Shown: positions 1 through 9,474, counted from the first letter of the stretch. The stretch: DNA of 64,000 bases from Nocardia vermiculata NBRC 100427 (GCF_001613265.1 NZ_BDCA01000018.1:1-64000); one strand, 5' to 3'. Notes: generated by a model from the sequence alone, not told the origin. Translations and numbers: made by a program.

Positions 1-2
1 GG

Positions 3-2126
3 GCCCGCTACCAGGGCTATTTCATGATGGTCTTCGGCACCTCGACCGTGCTCGGACCGGTACTCGGTGGCCTGTTCTCCGACTACGACGTGCTGTGGGG
101 TATCGACGGTTGGCGCTGGGTGTTCCTGGTGAACGTGCCGATCGGCGTGATCGCCCTCGCCGTCGTGGCGAAGGTGCTCAACGTTCCGCATCAGCGCCAG
201 AAGGTAAGGGTGGACTGGTGGGGTGCGATCGCGCTGGCGATCTGTGTGGTGCCGTTGTTGATCGTGGCCGAGCAGGGCCGCAGCTGGGGCTGGGGCTCGA
301 CGAACTCCCTGGTCTGCTACGGCATCGGCGCGGTCGGCCTGGTGCTGTTCATCGGTGTGGAATTTCTGATGAAGGACGCCGCGCTCATTCCGTTGCGGCT
401 GTTCAAGAACTCCACCTTCTCGGTCGTGATGATCGGCGGCTTCATCGTCGGTATCGCGATGTTCGGCGCGATCAGCATGGTGCCGTTGTATCTGCAGGTG
501 GTGCGCGGCTATTCACCGACCGAAGCCGGACTGCTGATGCTGCCTCTGGTACTGGGCATCATGGTCGGTTCCGTCATCTCCGCGCAGGTCGTCAAGCGCA
601 CCGGCCGATACAAGATTCTCCCGGTCGTGGGCACGTTTCTGGTGACGGTCGGCGCGGTGCTCTACGCGCAACTGCTGTTCGACAGCCCGATGTGGCAGGT
701 ACTCGCGATCGGCGCGCTGGTCGGCCTGGGACTGGGCTGCTGTATGCAGACGTTGATCATCGCGGCGCAGAACGCCGGTCCGCGTTCGGATATGGGTGTG
801 TCGACGGCGTCGGCGACCTTCTTCCGTCAGGTCGGCGGCACGCTCGGCGTGGCGGTGTTCCTGACGATCCTGTTCAACCTGCTGCCACACCGGATCACCG
901 ATGCGTTCGGTGGCCACCTGCCTGCCGGACTCGACACCGACAAGCTGAATCAGTTGCAGGCGAATACCGCGGGTATCGCCGCACTGCCGGAGCAGATCAG
1001 GAATCCCATCCTGATCGGTTTCACCGACTCGATGCACGGGGTGTTCTACGCCGCGGCGGGTGTGGCCCTGCTGGCCTGCATCGTCATGTTGTTCATGAAA
1101 GAGATCCCGCTGCAGGATGCTCCGGTGCCCACCTCGGCGCCCGAGGATCCGGCCGGGTCCGCGGCGGGTCGGCCTACAGCCGACGGTCACGAAACAGATC
1201 GAATTGCGGAGGTTTCGGCGATGTCCAATTCCCCTGTGGTCAACTCCCACGGCAGTGACCACATCATCGGCGGCCAGGTGAGCCGGGCCGACGGCAGGCC
1301 CGTTGCCGGTGCGGCGCTGACCCTGATCGATCAGCGCGGGCACCAGGTTTCGCGGGCCACCGGCGACAGCGCCGGTCGCTACTCGATCGCGCCGCCCGGC
1401 AGCGGTAGCTTCGTGCTGATCGTCTCGGCCAACGGCCATCAGCCCGCCGCGGTCAATGTCACCGCCGACGGACGCGACCAGCAGGTGGACGTTACCTTGC
1501 AGGGCTCCGGAGAACTGTCGGGCGTGGTACGGGCCGGTGGCCGGCCGCTGGCCGGTGCGACCGTCACACTGACCGATCTGCGGGGTGAGGTCGTCGGCGC
1601 CGCCGTCACGACCGAGAACGGCAGCTATGTGTGCCAGGGCGTGGTCTCCGGCACCTATACGCTGGTCGCGGTGGCCGAGCACATGCGCCCGACCGCGACC
1701 GCGCTGGTGGTCCCCGACAGTGGCCTGCTCAGCCACGACATCGAGCTGGCGTCGATGGCGATGCTGTCGGGAACCGTGCTCGCCGACGGCAGTGCGGTGC
1801 TCGATGCGCAGGTCACGGTGCTGGACCGTACGGGAGAGCCGCTGGGAACCACACGTACCGACGAGCACGGCCAGTATGTGCTGACCGATCTCGCCGAGGG
1901 CGAATACACGGTGGTTGCCAGTGGTTATCCGCCGGTGTCGAGCCGGGTCACCGTCGGGGGTGGCGAGGTCACCCATGACGTGCGACTGGGCTACGACGAG
2001 CCGGCCGAAATTTCTGCCGCTCCCGCCGCAACCAACGGTGCCGCGGTACGGAACGGTGAACAGAACGGGATCCGGCACAATGGTGCCGAACCCGGTGGTC
2101 TCGACAAGAACACGGAGCTGTCATGA
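3..2126 (+). CDS. MFS exporter (DHA2/EmrB type) fused to three carboxypeptidase-regulatory-like repeats, 5' truncated
   Basis: The reading frame is open to the left edge, so the N-terminus is missing. The first ~370 visible residues are polytopic membrane protein of the 14-TM drug:H+ antiporter class: a motif-C-like GPVLGG stretch near the start and about ten hydrophobic segments, the last near residue 355. A short linker leads to three ~85-residue beta-sandwich repeats (about residues 415-660), each with the GxVxxxDGxPVxGAxVTL...G.Y...L..G.YTL pattern of CarboxypepD_reg domains. In this MFS class the C-terminus is normally cytoplasmic, so the repeats probably face the cytosol, which is unusual for this fold. 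The stop overlaps the next gene by 4 bp (ATGA), implying translational coupling. The substrate cannot be read from sequence. Confidence 0.9.
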   Translation, partial: ARYQGYFMMVFGTSTVLGPVLGGLFSDYDVLWGIDGWRWVFLVNVPIGVIALAVVAKVLNVPHQRQKVRVDWWGAIALAICVVPLLIVAEQGRSWGWGSTNSLVCYGIGAVGLVLFIGVEFLMKDAALIPLRLFKNSTFSVVMIGGFIVGIAMFGAISMVPLYLQVVRGYSPTEAGLLMLPLVLGIMVGSVISAQVVKRTGRYKILPVVGTFLVTVGAVLYAQLLFDSPMWQVLAIGALVGLGLGCCMQTLIIAAQNAGPRSDMGVSTASATFFRQVGGTLGVAVFLTILFNLLPHRITDAFGGHLPAGLDTDKLNQLQANTAGIAALPEQIRNPILIGFTDSMHGVFYAAAGVALLACIVMLFMKEIPLQDAPVPTSAPEDPAGSAAGRPTADGHETDRIAEVSAMSNSPVVNSHGSDHIIGGQVSRADGRPVAGAALTLIDQRGHQVSRATGDSAGRYSIAPPGSGSFVLIVSANGHQPAAVNVTADGRDQQVDVTLQGSGELSGVVRAGGRPLAGATVTLTDLRGEVVGAAVTTENGSYVCQGVVSGTYTLVAVAEHMRPTATALVVPDSGLLSHDIELASMAMLSGTVLADGSAVLDAQVTVLDRTGEPLGTTRTDEHGQYVLTDLAEGEYTVVASGYPPVSSRVTVGGGEVTHDVRLGYDEPAEISAAPAATNGAAVRNGEQNGIRHNGAEPGGLDKNTELS

Positions 2127-2944
2127 GCGGTTTGTCCGCACAGGTTCGCAATCCGGACGGCTGGCCGGTGCCCGGCGCACTGCTGACCGTGACCGATCTG
2201 AACGGTCGTCAACTCGCTCGCGCGGTCGCCGACGAGACGGGGGCGGCGGCCACCGAGTCGCTGCCCGCCGGTATGCACACTGCGGTCGTGACCGCGCCCG
2301 GCTATCAGCCGGTCGCGCAGATTGCGCGCATATCCGCTTCCGGCAGTGGGCAACTGGGCGCCGTCTCGTTGCAGCCGGAGGCCGATTCCGTCGGTACCCC
2401 GGCACCCGGGATCTGGACCATCGATCCGGTGCATTCCACCGTCGTCACGACCGCTCGTCACCTCGGTATCGCGAGCATCAAGGCGCGGTTCCCGGAAGTC
2501 AGCGGCCGCCTCGAAGTGGCTCGGAACTTCGAGCAGACCACGGGGTTCGCCGAGATCAAGGCGGCCAGTATCGATACCGGTATCGGTATGCGCGACGACC
2601 ACCTGCGTTCCAGCGAATTCCTGGACGTCGAGAACTATCCGGTCATCGGCTTCTCCGGTTCCGGCCTGCGCCGTACCGGCTCCGACTCCTGGGTGATGGC
2701 GGGCGAACTGGAACTGCACGGTCAACGCCGCGCGGTGGAGCTCGACCTGACCTACGGTGGCTCGGGCCCGGATCCGTGGGGTGGCGTGCGCGCCGCCTTC
2801 CACGCCGAAACCTTGTTGCACCGCAATGATTTCGCGATCGATTACAACGCGATGGTGCGTGCCGGGGTGGCCGCGATCGGCACGACAGTCAAGATCGATC
2901 TCGACATCGAGCTCGTGCAAGGAGATTCGCTGCCGCAGATGTGA
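2123..2944 (+). CDS. YceI-family protein with N-terminal carboxypeptidase-regulatory-like domain
   Basis: 273 residues. Residues ~1-85 form one CarboxypepD_reg-like repeat similar to those ending the upstream transporter. Residues ~92-268 are a YceI domain: it opens with GIWTIDPVHSTV and contains the typical DDHLRSSEFLDVENYP and GELELHG stretches. YceI proteins are lipocalin-like barrels that bind polyisoprenoid or other long lipids and are often periplasmic, but no signal peptide is visible here, so a cytosolic location is inferred. The start ATG overlaps the transporter stop (ATGA). Co-translation with the exporter and the shared accessory domain suggest the two proteins act together on a hydrophobic cargo; this is inference. 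Confidence 0.88.
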   Translation: MSGLSAQVRNPDGWPVPGALLTVTDLNGRQLARAVADETGAAATESLPAGMHTAVVTAPGYQPVAQIARISASGSGQLGAVSLQPEADSVGTPAPGIWTIDPVHSTVVTTARHLGIASIKARFPEVSGRLEVARNFEQTTGFAEIKAASIDTGIGMRDDHLRSSEFLDVENYPVIGFSGSGLRRTGSDSWVMAGELELHGQRRAVELDLTYGGSGPDPWGGVRAAFHAETLLHRNDFAIDYNAMVRAGVAAIGTTVKIDLDIELVQGDSLPQM

Positions 2945-2960
2945 TGCGGACCCGGGCCGG

Positions 2961-3269
2961 TCAGCTGGCGTGACGTTCGGGGATTACCCAGACGCGCTGG
3001 ATGGCCGGAAATTCCGTGGTGTCGGCGAAGGGATCGACACTGTCCCAGTCCACGCCCCCGAAGTACAGTTCGGTGGTGTCCGCGGTGGGGTCGATGAACG
3101 ACGCGCCGGCGCCGCCGGACACGCTGACGACCGGTGTACCGGCGTTTCGCGGAAGGTTGCGTGGGCGCACCCGGAGCCTGTCGATGAAATCGTCGACGGA
3201 GGAGTAGCCGGCCTGGTAGATCTCGGCCAGCAATCGCTCGGCGGGCGAGGGGGCGTGGTGTCCGCGCAT
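2961..3269 (-). CDS. small hypothetical protein, 102 aa
   Basis: I do not recognise this family. It is an acidic soluble protein with no membrane segment or signal peptide; it has a predicted helical N-terminal third (SPAERLLAEIYQ), and the C-terminal half carries repeated D/E-T-T-E elements. The start ATG has a GAGGA Shine-Dalgarno about 8 nt upstream, which supports translation. It lies convergent to the YceI gene, 16 bp after its stop, and downstream of the PucR-type regulator gene in the same orientation, separated from it by a hairpin. Confidence 0.6.
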   Translation of the reverse strand: MRGHHAPSPAERLLAEIYQAGYSSVDDFIDRLRVRPRNLPRNAGTPVVSVSGGAGASFIDPTADTTELYFGGVDWDSVDPFADTTEFPAIQRVWVIPERHAS

Positions 3270-3318
3270 GCAGTCCTCGATCTATCGCTGTTCCGTATCG
3301 TGGCTTCTGTCCAGGGGC

Positions 3319-3349
3319 GATGGGGGCTGTCGGGGACGCAGCCCCCATC
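3319..3349. terminator. GC-rich hairpin downstream of the PucR-type gene
   Basis: GATGGGGGCTG and CAGCCCCCATC form a perfect 11-bp stem around a 9-nt loop. It sits between the stop of the leftward regulator gene and the small hypothetical gene. No U-tract follows, as is common for actinobacterial terminators. Confidence 0.5.
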
Positions 3350-3472
3350 TGACCTGATGTTGCGACAGCGGGACGCTGTGGGCATGGCGACCCGCCCTGC
3401 AAGCCCCGGGCAACCGGGACTGTTCGAGCGTAAGCCAACGTGGAGCAACCGCACGGCATTTCAGCCGAAACT

Positions 3473-4663
3473 TCACTGATTCGCAGGGTCGGACTTCGCT
3501 GCGGTGTGTGTCATCAGCTCGTAGTGGATCGCCCACCACACCTGGGCGCCCACATGTGCGCGGCGCAGATCGCAGCCGGTGAGCTCCTCGAAACGCCCGA
3601 TCCGGTAGCGAACCGTGTTGGGGTGCACGATGAGCCGCTGTGCGGTGGCCTCGACGCGCATCCCGGTGTCGAGGTATACCGCCAGCGTGTCGACCAGTAC
3701 GGTCGCCGACCCGCTGCGCTCCAGCGGCCGCAGGTAGCGCTGCACCAGTTCGGCGCCGAGTTCGGGATCGGCGCTCACCCCGGGGAGTAGTCCCAGCTCG
3801 TCGAAATCGCACGCACCGGTGCGGCCCAGTGCGGAGGCGGTGGCCAGCGCTCGCCCGGCCAGCCGGAACGACTGCGGCAGTTCGGCCGGTGCCCGTGCGG
3901 GGCCGAATGCGATCAGCGCGGTGTCCGGTGCCGGCGGTATGTGATCGGTGAATCCGGCGAAGTCGCCGTCGACGATCGTGCCGAAGATCTGGCCGCCACC
4001 CGGTCGCAGCAGACGGTCGAATTCGTGTCGCGGCAGCGAATCCGCGCGGGCACGAAACGCGCGATACTCTCGGTCGTCACGCAATCCGTAGCGCTGCAGT
4101 CCCAGTGTCAGCTCGGTCGCCGATACGGTGGCGGTGAGTACGGCGTGGGTGAATTCCGCGCGGCGATCCCGGTCCTGCTCGGCGCGCGTGCGGCTAATTC
4201 GGCGATGGGCATCGGAGAACGACGCCGCGGCACAGTCCACCAGGGCGAGTAGATCGCGGGTGATCTCCAGCAGCACCGCATCATCCGCGTCGCAGTCGGC
4301 GGCCACCGCGGTGAGTGTTTCCAGGTGCAGGCGTTCGGCCAAGCGCCACGACCGCAGCAGCCCTTCGATCGATACCGATTGGGTCGCCCGGAGCCGGCCG
4401 TAGTCGGTCAGTTGTGCCACTTCCGGCAGTTCGGCGCCCGGCTCGTCCGCCAGCGCGGCGAACAATCGGTCCATGATCGCGGCGGTGGTGGGCAGCAGGT
4501 CGGCGGTATCGATGTCGCGGTAGTCGGGAATCTCCGTCCGGGCCCGTTCGACGATGCGAGCGGCCAGATCGTCGCGTTCCAGGCGCATCCGAGCCAGCAC
4601 TCGCTGCCGGGCGGTGGCAGTGACCGGGCCGGGGGCGGGAGGTTCGGAGTGCGGGCGGCTCAT
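3473..4663 (-). CDS. PucR-family transcriptional regulator (CdaR/GGDEF-like middle domain, C-terminal HTH)
   Basis: 396 residues from the ATG giving MSRPHSEP; the frame stays open upstream but that extension is low-complexity and unsupported. The N-terminal ~170 residues are helical, with the RsbT co-antagonist-like layout seen in actinobacterial PucR proteins. The middle matches the CdaR GGDEF-like region. The C-terminus carries the PucR helix-turn-helix, with TAQRLIVHPNTVRYRIGRFE as recognition region. Such regulators control catabolic or metabolite-responsive genes. It is divergent from the acyl-CoA ligase gene across a 191-bp intergenic region, so control of that ligase is likely but inferred. 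Confidence 0.85.
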   Translation of the reverse strand: MSRPHSEPPAPGPVTATARQRVLARMRLERDDLAARIVERARTEIPDYRDIDTADLLPTTAAIMDRLFAALADEPGAELPEVAQLTDYGRLRATQSVSIEGLLRSWRLAERLHLETLTAVAADCDADDAVLLEITRDLLALVDCAAASFSDAHRRISRTRAEQDRDRRAEFTHAVLTATVSATELTLGLQRYGLRDDREYRAFRARADSLPRHEFDRLLRPGGGQIFGTIVDGDFAGFTDHIPPAPDTALIAFGPARAPAELPQSFRLAGRALATASALGRTGACDFDELGLLPGVSADPELGAELVQRYLRPLERSGSATVLVDTLAVYLDTGMRVEATAQRLIVHPNTVRYRIGRFEELTGCDLRRAHVGAQVWWAIHYELMTHTAAKSDPANQ

Positions 4664-4690
4664 GACAGAGCCGAGGATACGTCGCCCGAT

Positions 4691-4703
4691 TTGGAGAAAC
4701 CAA
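4691..4703. promoter_or_regulatory. short dyad between divergent pucR-type and fadD-type genes
   Basis: TTGG-N5-CCAA inverted repeat about 28 bp upstream of the regulator start in the divergent intergenic region. It could be an operator; the arms are short, so chance is possible. Confidence 0.2.
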
Positions 4704-4854
4704 CAAAACTGGAGACCCGGACTTCGGCACCGTACCCATGGCCGCCGGCCCGACGGCCGAGCACACTCGACACTGTCCGCCGTGGTGGCCGGCGTCACAG
4801 TCGCTGTGATCGGCGCCCGGCTACAGGGCATCAGCCGAGTACCGAAGGATTCGC

Positions 4855-6399
4855 ATGTATCTGACCCAGGGCCTGCACCGCGCAGTCCAACAGAACCCGC
4901 ACGGCGTCATGACGATCTGCGCCGACCGCATCCGCACCTTCGCGGAGGCGGCAGACCGGATCGCGCGGGTCGCTGCGGGGCTGCGGGGGTTGGGCGTCGG
5001 CGCGGACGACCGGGTGGGCATCCTGGCTCTCAACAGCGACCGCTATCTGGAATACCTGCTGGCCGTGCCGTGGGCCGACGCCATGCTGAATCCGGTCAAC
5101 ATTCGCTGGAGTCCGGCCGAAATCGCCTACTCGCTGGTGGATTCCGGGACCGCGGTCCTGCTGGTCGACGATGCCTTCGCGCCGATGGTCCCGGCGCTGC
5201 GTGAGGCGGCACCGGTGCTGCGCACGGTCGTGCACTGCGGTGACGGTCCGGCGCCGGAGGGCATGGTCTCCTACGAGGACCTGATCGCCACCTCGGATCC
5301 GATCGAGGACGCGCGCCGCGGTGGTGACGCGCCGGCCGGAATCTTCTACACCGGCGGTACCACCGGTCATCCCAAAGGTGTCGTGCTCAGCCACACCGGC
5401 CTGCAGGTGTCGGCCCTGGGATGCCAGTCCACGGGATTCCTGGCCCAGCCAGGTGCCCGCTACCTGCATGCTGCGCCGATGTTCCATCTGGCCGACCTGG
5501 CCGGCTGCATCACCCAGATCATCATGGGCGGGGCCCAGGTGATGGTTCCGGCCTTCGAGCCGGTGGCGGTGATGACCGCGATCGCCGACCACAAGGTCAC
5601 CGATACGCTGCTGGTGCCGGTGATGGTTCAGGCCGTCGTCGACCACCCGCGGGTGGGGGAGTTCGATCTGGGGAGTGTGCAGGGCATCATCTACGGCGCC
5701 TCGCCGATCGCACAGTCGGTACTGGAACGGGCGCTGCGGACCTTCCCACAGGCGCGGTTCGCCCAGGCCTACGGGATGACCGAACTATCCCCGGTGGCAA
5801 CACTTCTCGGTCCGGACGACCATGTCGAGCGCACCTTGCGCTCGGCCGGCCGGGCGGCGCCGCACTCCGAGGTGCGCATCGCCGATGCCGAGGGCAACGA
5901 ACTGCCGCGCGGCACCGTCGGCGAGATCCTGGTGCGCGGTGCGCACATGATGCTCGGTTACTGGAACCGGCCGGAGGAAACCGCGGCGGCGCTGCGCGGC
6001 GGCTGGATGCACACCGGTGACGGCGGCTACATGGACGAGGCGGGATTCGTCTTCATCGTCGACCGGGTCAAGGACATGATCGTCAGCGGTGGTGAGAACG
6101 TGTACTCCGCCGAGGTGGAGAATGCGGTGTCGGCGCACCCCGCGGTCGCCGCGTGCGCCGTTATCGGAGTACCGGACGAGCAGTGGGGTGAGCGGGTGCA
6201 TGCGGTCATCGTGTGTCATGCCGGGGCCAGTGTCACCGCCGCGGAGATCCGCGACCACACCAAGACCCTGATCGCAGGGTACAAGGCGCCGCGCACCATC
6301 GAACTGGTCGATTCGATGCCGATCTCGGGTGCGGGCAAGATCCTCAAACGGGAACTGCGCAAGCGGTATTGGGGCGCCGGACGCAGCCAGGTGAACTGA
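4855..6399 (+). CDS. acyl-CoA synthetase (FadD-type, AMP-forming)
   Basis: 514 residues, full length for a class I adenylate-forming enzyme. The ATP-binding P-loop YTGGTTGHPKG is at ~165-175, the adenylate motif QAYGMTELSP at ~304-313, the hinge/A8 region TGDGGYMDEAGFVFIVDR at ~390-405, and the A10 lysine lies in PISGAGKILKRELR near the C-terminus. It activates a carboxylic acid to its CoA thioester via an acyl-AMP; chain length is not evident. The ATG is preceded by a GAAGGA-type ribosome site. It is divergent from the PucR-type regulator and convergent with a CocE-type hydrolase. Neighbouring SDR and 3-hydroxyacyl-CoA dehydrogenase genes fit a beta-oxidation or lipid-catabolic role. Confidence 0.9.
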   Translation: MYLTQGLHRAVQQNPHGVMTICADRIRTFAEAADRIARVAAGLRGLGVGADDRVGILALNSDRYLEYLLAVPWADAMLNPVNIRWSPAEIAYSLVDSGTAVLLVDDAFAPMVPALREAAPVLRTVVHCGDGPAPEGMVSYEDLIATSDPIEDARRGGDAPAGIFYTGGTTGHPKGVVLSHTGLQVSALGCQSTGFLAQPGARYLHAAPMFHLADLAGCITQIIMGGAQVMVPAFEPVAVMTAIADHKVTDTLLVPVMVQAVVDHPRVGEFDLGSVQGIIYGASPIAQSVLERALRTFPQARFAQAYGMTELSPVATLLGPDDHVERTLRSAGRAAPHSEVRIADAEGNELPRGTVGEILVRGAHMMLGYWNRPEETAAALRGGWMHTGDGGYMDEAGFVFIVDRVKDMIVSGGENVYSAEVENAVSAHPAVAACAVIGVPDEQWGERVHAVIVCHAGASVTAAEIRDHTKTLIAGYKAPRTIELVDSMPISGAGKILKRELRKRYWGAGRSQVN

Positions 6400-6409
6400 G
6401 GCCGGACGT

Positions 6410-8473
6410 TCAGCCGAGGGGCCGGTCGGTCGGGAGGTTGACGAAACTCGGTGCCGCCGGGTCCAGGCGCAGATGTTGTGGTTTCAGCTCGGAATCGTTG
6501 AGCATCGGGCGAAACGGCATGGCCTTGGGGGCATTGGCGGCGAACAGATCGATCCGTAGCCGGTGACCGGCCTGCAACCGAGCCTGGGTCGCGATCACCG
6601 CGATATCCACTCCGACCGGTTCACCCGGAGTGACGGGCAGGTGTGACGCGGCGGTGATCGGGTGGAAGGGCACCGTGTAGTCGCCGTTGGCGGATCGTTC
6701 GCTGCGCGCCTCGTCGACCGCACGCATGGAAACGGTGAGCTGGCCGGTGGTCAGGGCGGTGGAGGTGCCGTCGGGCGCCACATCGTTGACCGTGGCGCTC
6801 CAGAATCCGTCGGTGGCGTCGAGGACGGTCTGCAGATGGATGTCGATCGGCCCGGAGATCACGGTCGGCTCGGTCACCGGCGCGCCGGTGAAGGTCAGCG
6901 CCGCGTGCTCGGCGATTCGCGAGTCCTTGGCGCAGGCGTCGAGTATCGCGCCCGAACCCGCCGAGGCCTGGGCCGAGTCTCGCGAGCACGCGGTGGCCAG
7001 TCCGGGGGCGACGGTCAACGAGGCCACGTCGGCGGGCGGCTGCGCGCTCAGTGATCCGTCGTGTGCACTGGAATCGGTCGTACCACTGGGCGCGGCGCTC
7101 AGATAGACACGACGGTGCTCGACACCGGGCTGCGGAAACTGCGGCAGGGTGACCCAGTCGCCGCCCTGCTCCTTCACCACGATCGGGCCGTAGCCGTCGA
7201 TCCCGTTGTTGATTCCCTTGAGCCACTTGTCGAACCAGGCCCGCTGCAGCACCTCCAGCCGGGGCGGGGCACCGGGCTTTCCGGTGCCGGCGCCGGGGTT
7301 GGCGTGGTAGGTATCGCCCACCACGAGTTGTTTCTGTCCGGGAGGCAGTGTCATCTTGTGGTAGATCTCGGTCGCGCTGTTGGCGAAGATGTCGTGCCAT
7401 CCGCCGTAGACGAAGGCCGGTACCGTCACCCGCTCCGGATGTCCCATGATGGCCTTGCGGAAATCGCTGCCGTCGTCCAGGGCGTCGGACAGTGCCGGGG
7501 GCATATCGGTCATCGACGGCGAGAGCAGCGCCTGGGCCAGCAGGTCGACGTTGGTGGCCGGATCCTCCATCCGGGAACTGAGCCATTTCCAGTCGAAGGT
7601 GCCGTCGAACAGCGACTTCGGATCGGGAATCAGCTTGAGCTGGTTGACCGTCTGCAGCCACATCGGCAGGAAGGTGGTGCCGACCCCACCGCCGGGTGCG
7701 ACGACATCACGCATCAGATCGTTGCCGGGGACCACCGGGAAGATGGCGCGCAGTGCCGGGGGTGCGTCCTCGGCGGCCCGCAACTGATTGATGGCCGCGT
7801 AGGAGCCGCCGCTCATCGCTACTTTCCCATCGGAGAACGGTTGCGCGGCAGCCCAATCGATCACTTCTCGGGTGTCGAGCTGCTCTCGGTCGCCGAGGGT
7901 CTGCCAGGTGCCCTGGGACTGCCCGGTGCCGCGCACATCGGCCACGACCAGGGTGTAGCCGCTGCGGATCAGGTCACGGTCCAGGCCGAGGACCGTGGGG
8001 ACGGTCCCGCCGTCGAGGGCGTGCAGCAGATCGCCGAAGCTGCTGATCGGGGTGCCGGACAGATTCAGCTGCCCGACCAGGGACATGACCAGCGGCTGTA
8101 GTCGCGGATCCTCCACCGCGGAACCGATCAGATCGGTCATCAGCTTGTTGTAGGGGGTGAGGTTCACGACCGTCGGCAGCGGCTCGGTGACCACCGCGCC
8201 CGCGGCGTCCACCGGACGATAGACATTGGCCTTCAGTTCGACGCCGTCGCTCATCCGAATCGGCACCCCGGAGTCCAGATGCACCTCGGGGTATCGCTGC
8301 GGGCCGTCGTGTACCGCGGTCCACTGGTCCTCACGGCCGGCCAGGTGGGGGCCCGGCGCATCCGGTGGGCCACCGAACAGCGCGGTGGCGGTGACGGAGA
8401 GCCCCACTGCCGCAACGGCAATCAGGGCTCGTACGGGCACCACGGGTTTGCGTGAACGCAGCTGCCCGAACAT
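6410..8473 (-). CDS. secreted CocE/NonD-family alpha/beta hydrolase
   Basis: 687 residues from the ATG; a GTG one codon upstream is the alternative, and AAGGGG lies just ahead of both. Residues ~14-36 form a hydrophobic export signal or anchor after an Arg/Lys-rich N-terminus, with no lipobox. The nucleophile is Ser224 in MSGGSYAAI, the cocaine-esterase/X-Pro dipeptidyl-peptidase type of elbow. A jelly-roll X-Pro-DPP C-terminal domain fills the last ~230 residues (for example GHRLRIDLFAANAPKA). It probably hydrolyses an acyl ester or amide outside the cytoplasmic membrane; the substrate is unknown. The gene is convergent with the acyl-CoA ligase. Confidence 0.87.
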   Translation of the reverse strand: MFGQLRSRKPVVPVRALIAVAAVGLSVTATALFGGPPDAPGPHLAGREDQWTAVHDGPQRYPEVHLDSGVPIRMSDGVELKANVYRPVDAAGAVVTEPLPTVVNLTPYNKLMTDLIGSAVEDPRLQPLVMSLVGQLNLSGTPISSFGDLLHALDGGTVPTVLGLDRDLIRSGYTLVVADVRGTGQSQGTWQTLGDREQLDTREVIDWAAAQPFSDGKVAMSGGSYAAINQLRAAEDAPPALRAIFPVVPGNDLMRDVVAPGGGVGTTFLPMWLQTVNQLKLIPDPKSLFDGTFDWKWLSSRMEDPATNVDLLAQALLSPSMTDMPPALSDALDDGSDFRKAIMGHPERVTVPAFVYGGWHDIFANSATEIYHKMTLPPGQKQLVVGDTYHANPGAGTGKPGAPPRLEVLQRAWFDKWLKGINNGIDGYGPIVVKEQGGDWVTLPQFPQPGVEHRRVYLSAAPSGTTDSSAHDGSLSAQPPADVASLTVAPGLATACSRDSAQASAGSGAILDACAKDSRIAEHAALTFTGAPVTEPTVISGPIDIHLQTVLDATDGFWSATVNDVAPDGTSTALTTGQLTVSMRAVDEARSERSANGDYTVPFHPITAASHLPVTPGEPVGVDIAVIATQARLQAGHRLRIDLFAANAPKAMPFRPMLNDSELKPQHLRLDPAAPSFVNLPTDRPLG

Positions 8474-8531
8474 CACGCCCCTTCTCGGTTGGATTGACGC
8501 ACGACTGGGCCGGTCATCGACGATAGCAATC

Positions 8532-8554
8532 CGCTACCGGGAAGTCCGGTAACG
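8532..8554. promoter_or_regulatory. operator-like dyad in the CocE/SDR divergent region
   Basis: CGCTACCGG and CCGGTAACG pair in 8 of 9 positions around a GAAGT spacer, between the divergent CocE-type and SDR genes. This is a typical architecture for a dimeric repressor site. No cognate regulator is encoded immediately adjacent. Confidence 0.35.
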
Positions 8555-8652
8555 CGGACCCGGTGTCGCACCCCCTCCGCCCCCGCCGAGCTGCGCTTCC
8601 GGTGAGCGGGAGTAGTCCCTGACAGAGAACCTGTGGTCGTTATGGTCGGAGC

Positions 8653-9474
8653 ATGGCGACTGAACCGAACACCACCATCGATGCGCATCGCTACGGGCCC
8701 TGGGCCGTCATCGCCGGCGGTTCCGAAGGGGTCGGTGCGGAGTTCGCCGACCAGCTCGCCGCGTCCGGGATCAATATCGTGTTGCTGGCGCGCCGTGAGG
8801 GCCCGCTGACCGAGACCGCCGATCGGGTGCGCGCGCGAGGCGTGCAGGTTCGTACCGTCGCGGTCGACCTCACCGCCGCCGACGCGCCCGCACGAGTAGC
8901 GGAGGCCACCTCCGATATCGAGGTGGGTCTGTTGATCTTCAACGCCGGGGCCAATACCCACAGTGCCGAATTCCTCGATGGTGATCTGGACGCCTTCGCC
9001 GGGATGAACGCGCTCAACGTCTCCGCGCCGCTGGCACTGGCCCACCATTTCGGCCGGGGCATGCGCGAGCGGGGGCGCGGTGGCATCGTCCTGGTGGGGT
9101 CGCTGACCGGCTACAGCGGTTCGATGCGCCATACCGTCTACGGCGGATCCAAGGCCTACCTGCGGATCTTCGCCGAAAGCCTGTGGCTCGAGCTGCGTGA
9201 GCACAATGTCGATGTGCTGCACCTGGTACTCGGGGTCACTCGCACACCGGCGATGGAGCGCGTCGGGTTGAACTTCGATGTGCCCGGGATGCGGGTGGCC
9301 GAACCCGTGGATGTGGCGCGTGAGGGCCTGGAGAACCTGGCCAACGGCCCGGTCTTCGTGGCGGGCGGTAACGGCGAGGCCGCGACACTGAGCAGTGGTC
9401 CCGATCGCGCGAAGATCGTGCTCGGTTCACACCGCCGGATGCAGCGCCTGCTGGGGCTCGAGGGCAGTAAGTGA
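8653..9474 (+). CDS. SDR-family NAD(P)-dependent oxidoreductase
   Basis: 273 residues, a classical short-chain dehydrogenase. The cofactor motif GGSEGVGAEFA (TGxxxGxG variant) is at ~19-29, the NAG motif appears as FNAGAN, catalytic Ser150 lies in GSLTGYSG, and the YxxxK pair is Tyr163/Lys167. An arginine in LLARR after beta-2 suggests NADPH preference. The stop overlaps the next gene (GTGA), so it leads a three-gene operon with an F420-type oxidoreductase and an NTF2-like protein. A role in oxidising or reducing a hydroxy/keto lipid intermediate is inferred. Confidence 0.9.
   Translation: MATEPNTTIDAHRYGPWAVIAGGSEGVGAEFADQLAASGINIVLLARREGPLTETADRVRARGVQVRTVAVDLTAADAPARVAEATSDIEVGLLIFNAGANTHSAEFLDGDLDAFAGMNALNVSAPLALAHHFGRGMRERGRGGIVLVGSLTGYSGSMRHTVYGGSKAYLRIFAESLWLELREHNVDVLHLVLGVTRTPAMERVGLNFDVPGMRVAEPVDVAREGLENLANGPVFVAGGNGEAATLSSGPDRAKIVLGSHRRMQRLLGLEGSK

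Noticed and set aside
513..2078. Long minus-strand open frame opposite the MFS/regulatory-repeat gene
   Set aside because: It is antisense to a clear family protein, has low-complexity Arg/Gln/His-rich content and no domain; a GC-rich shadow frame.
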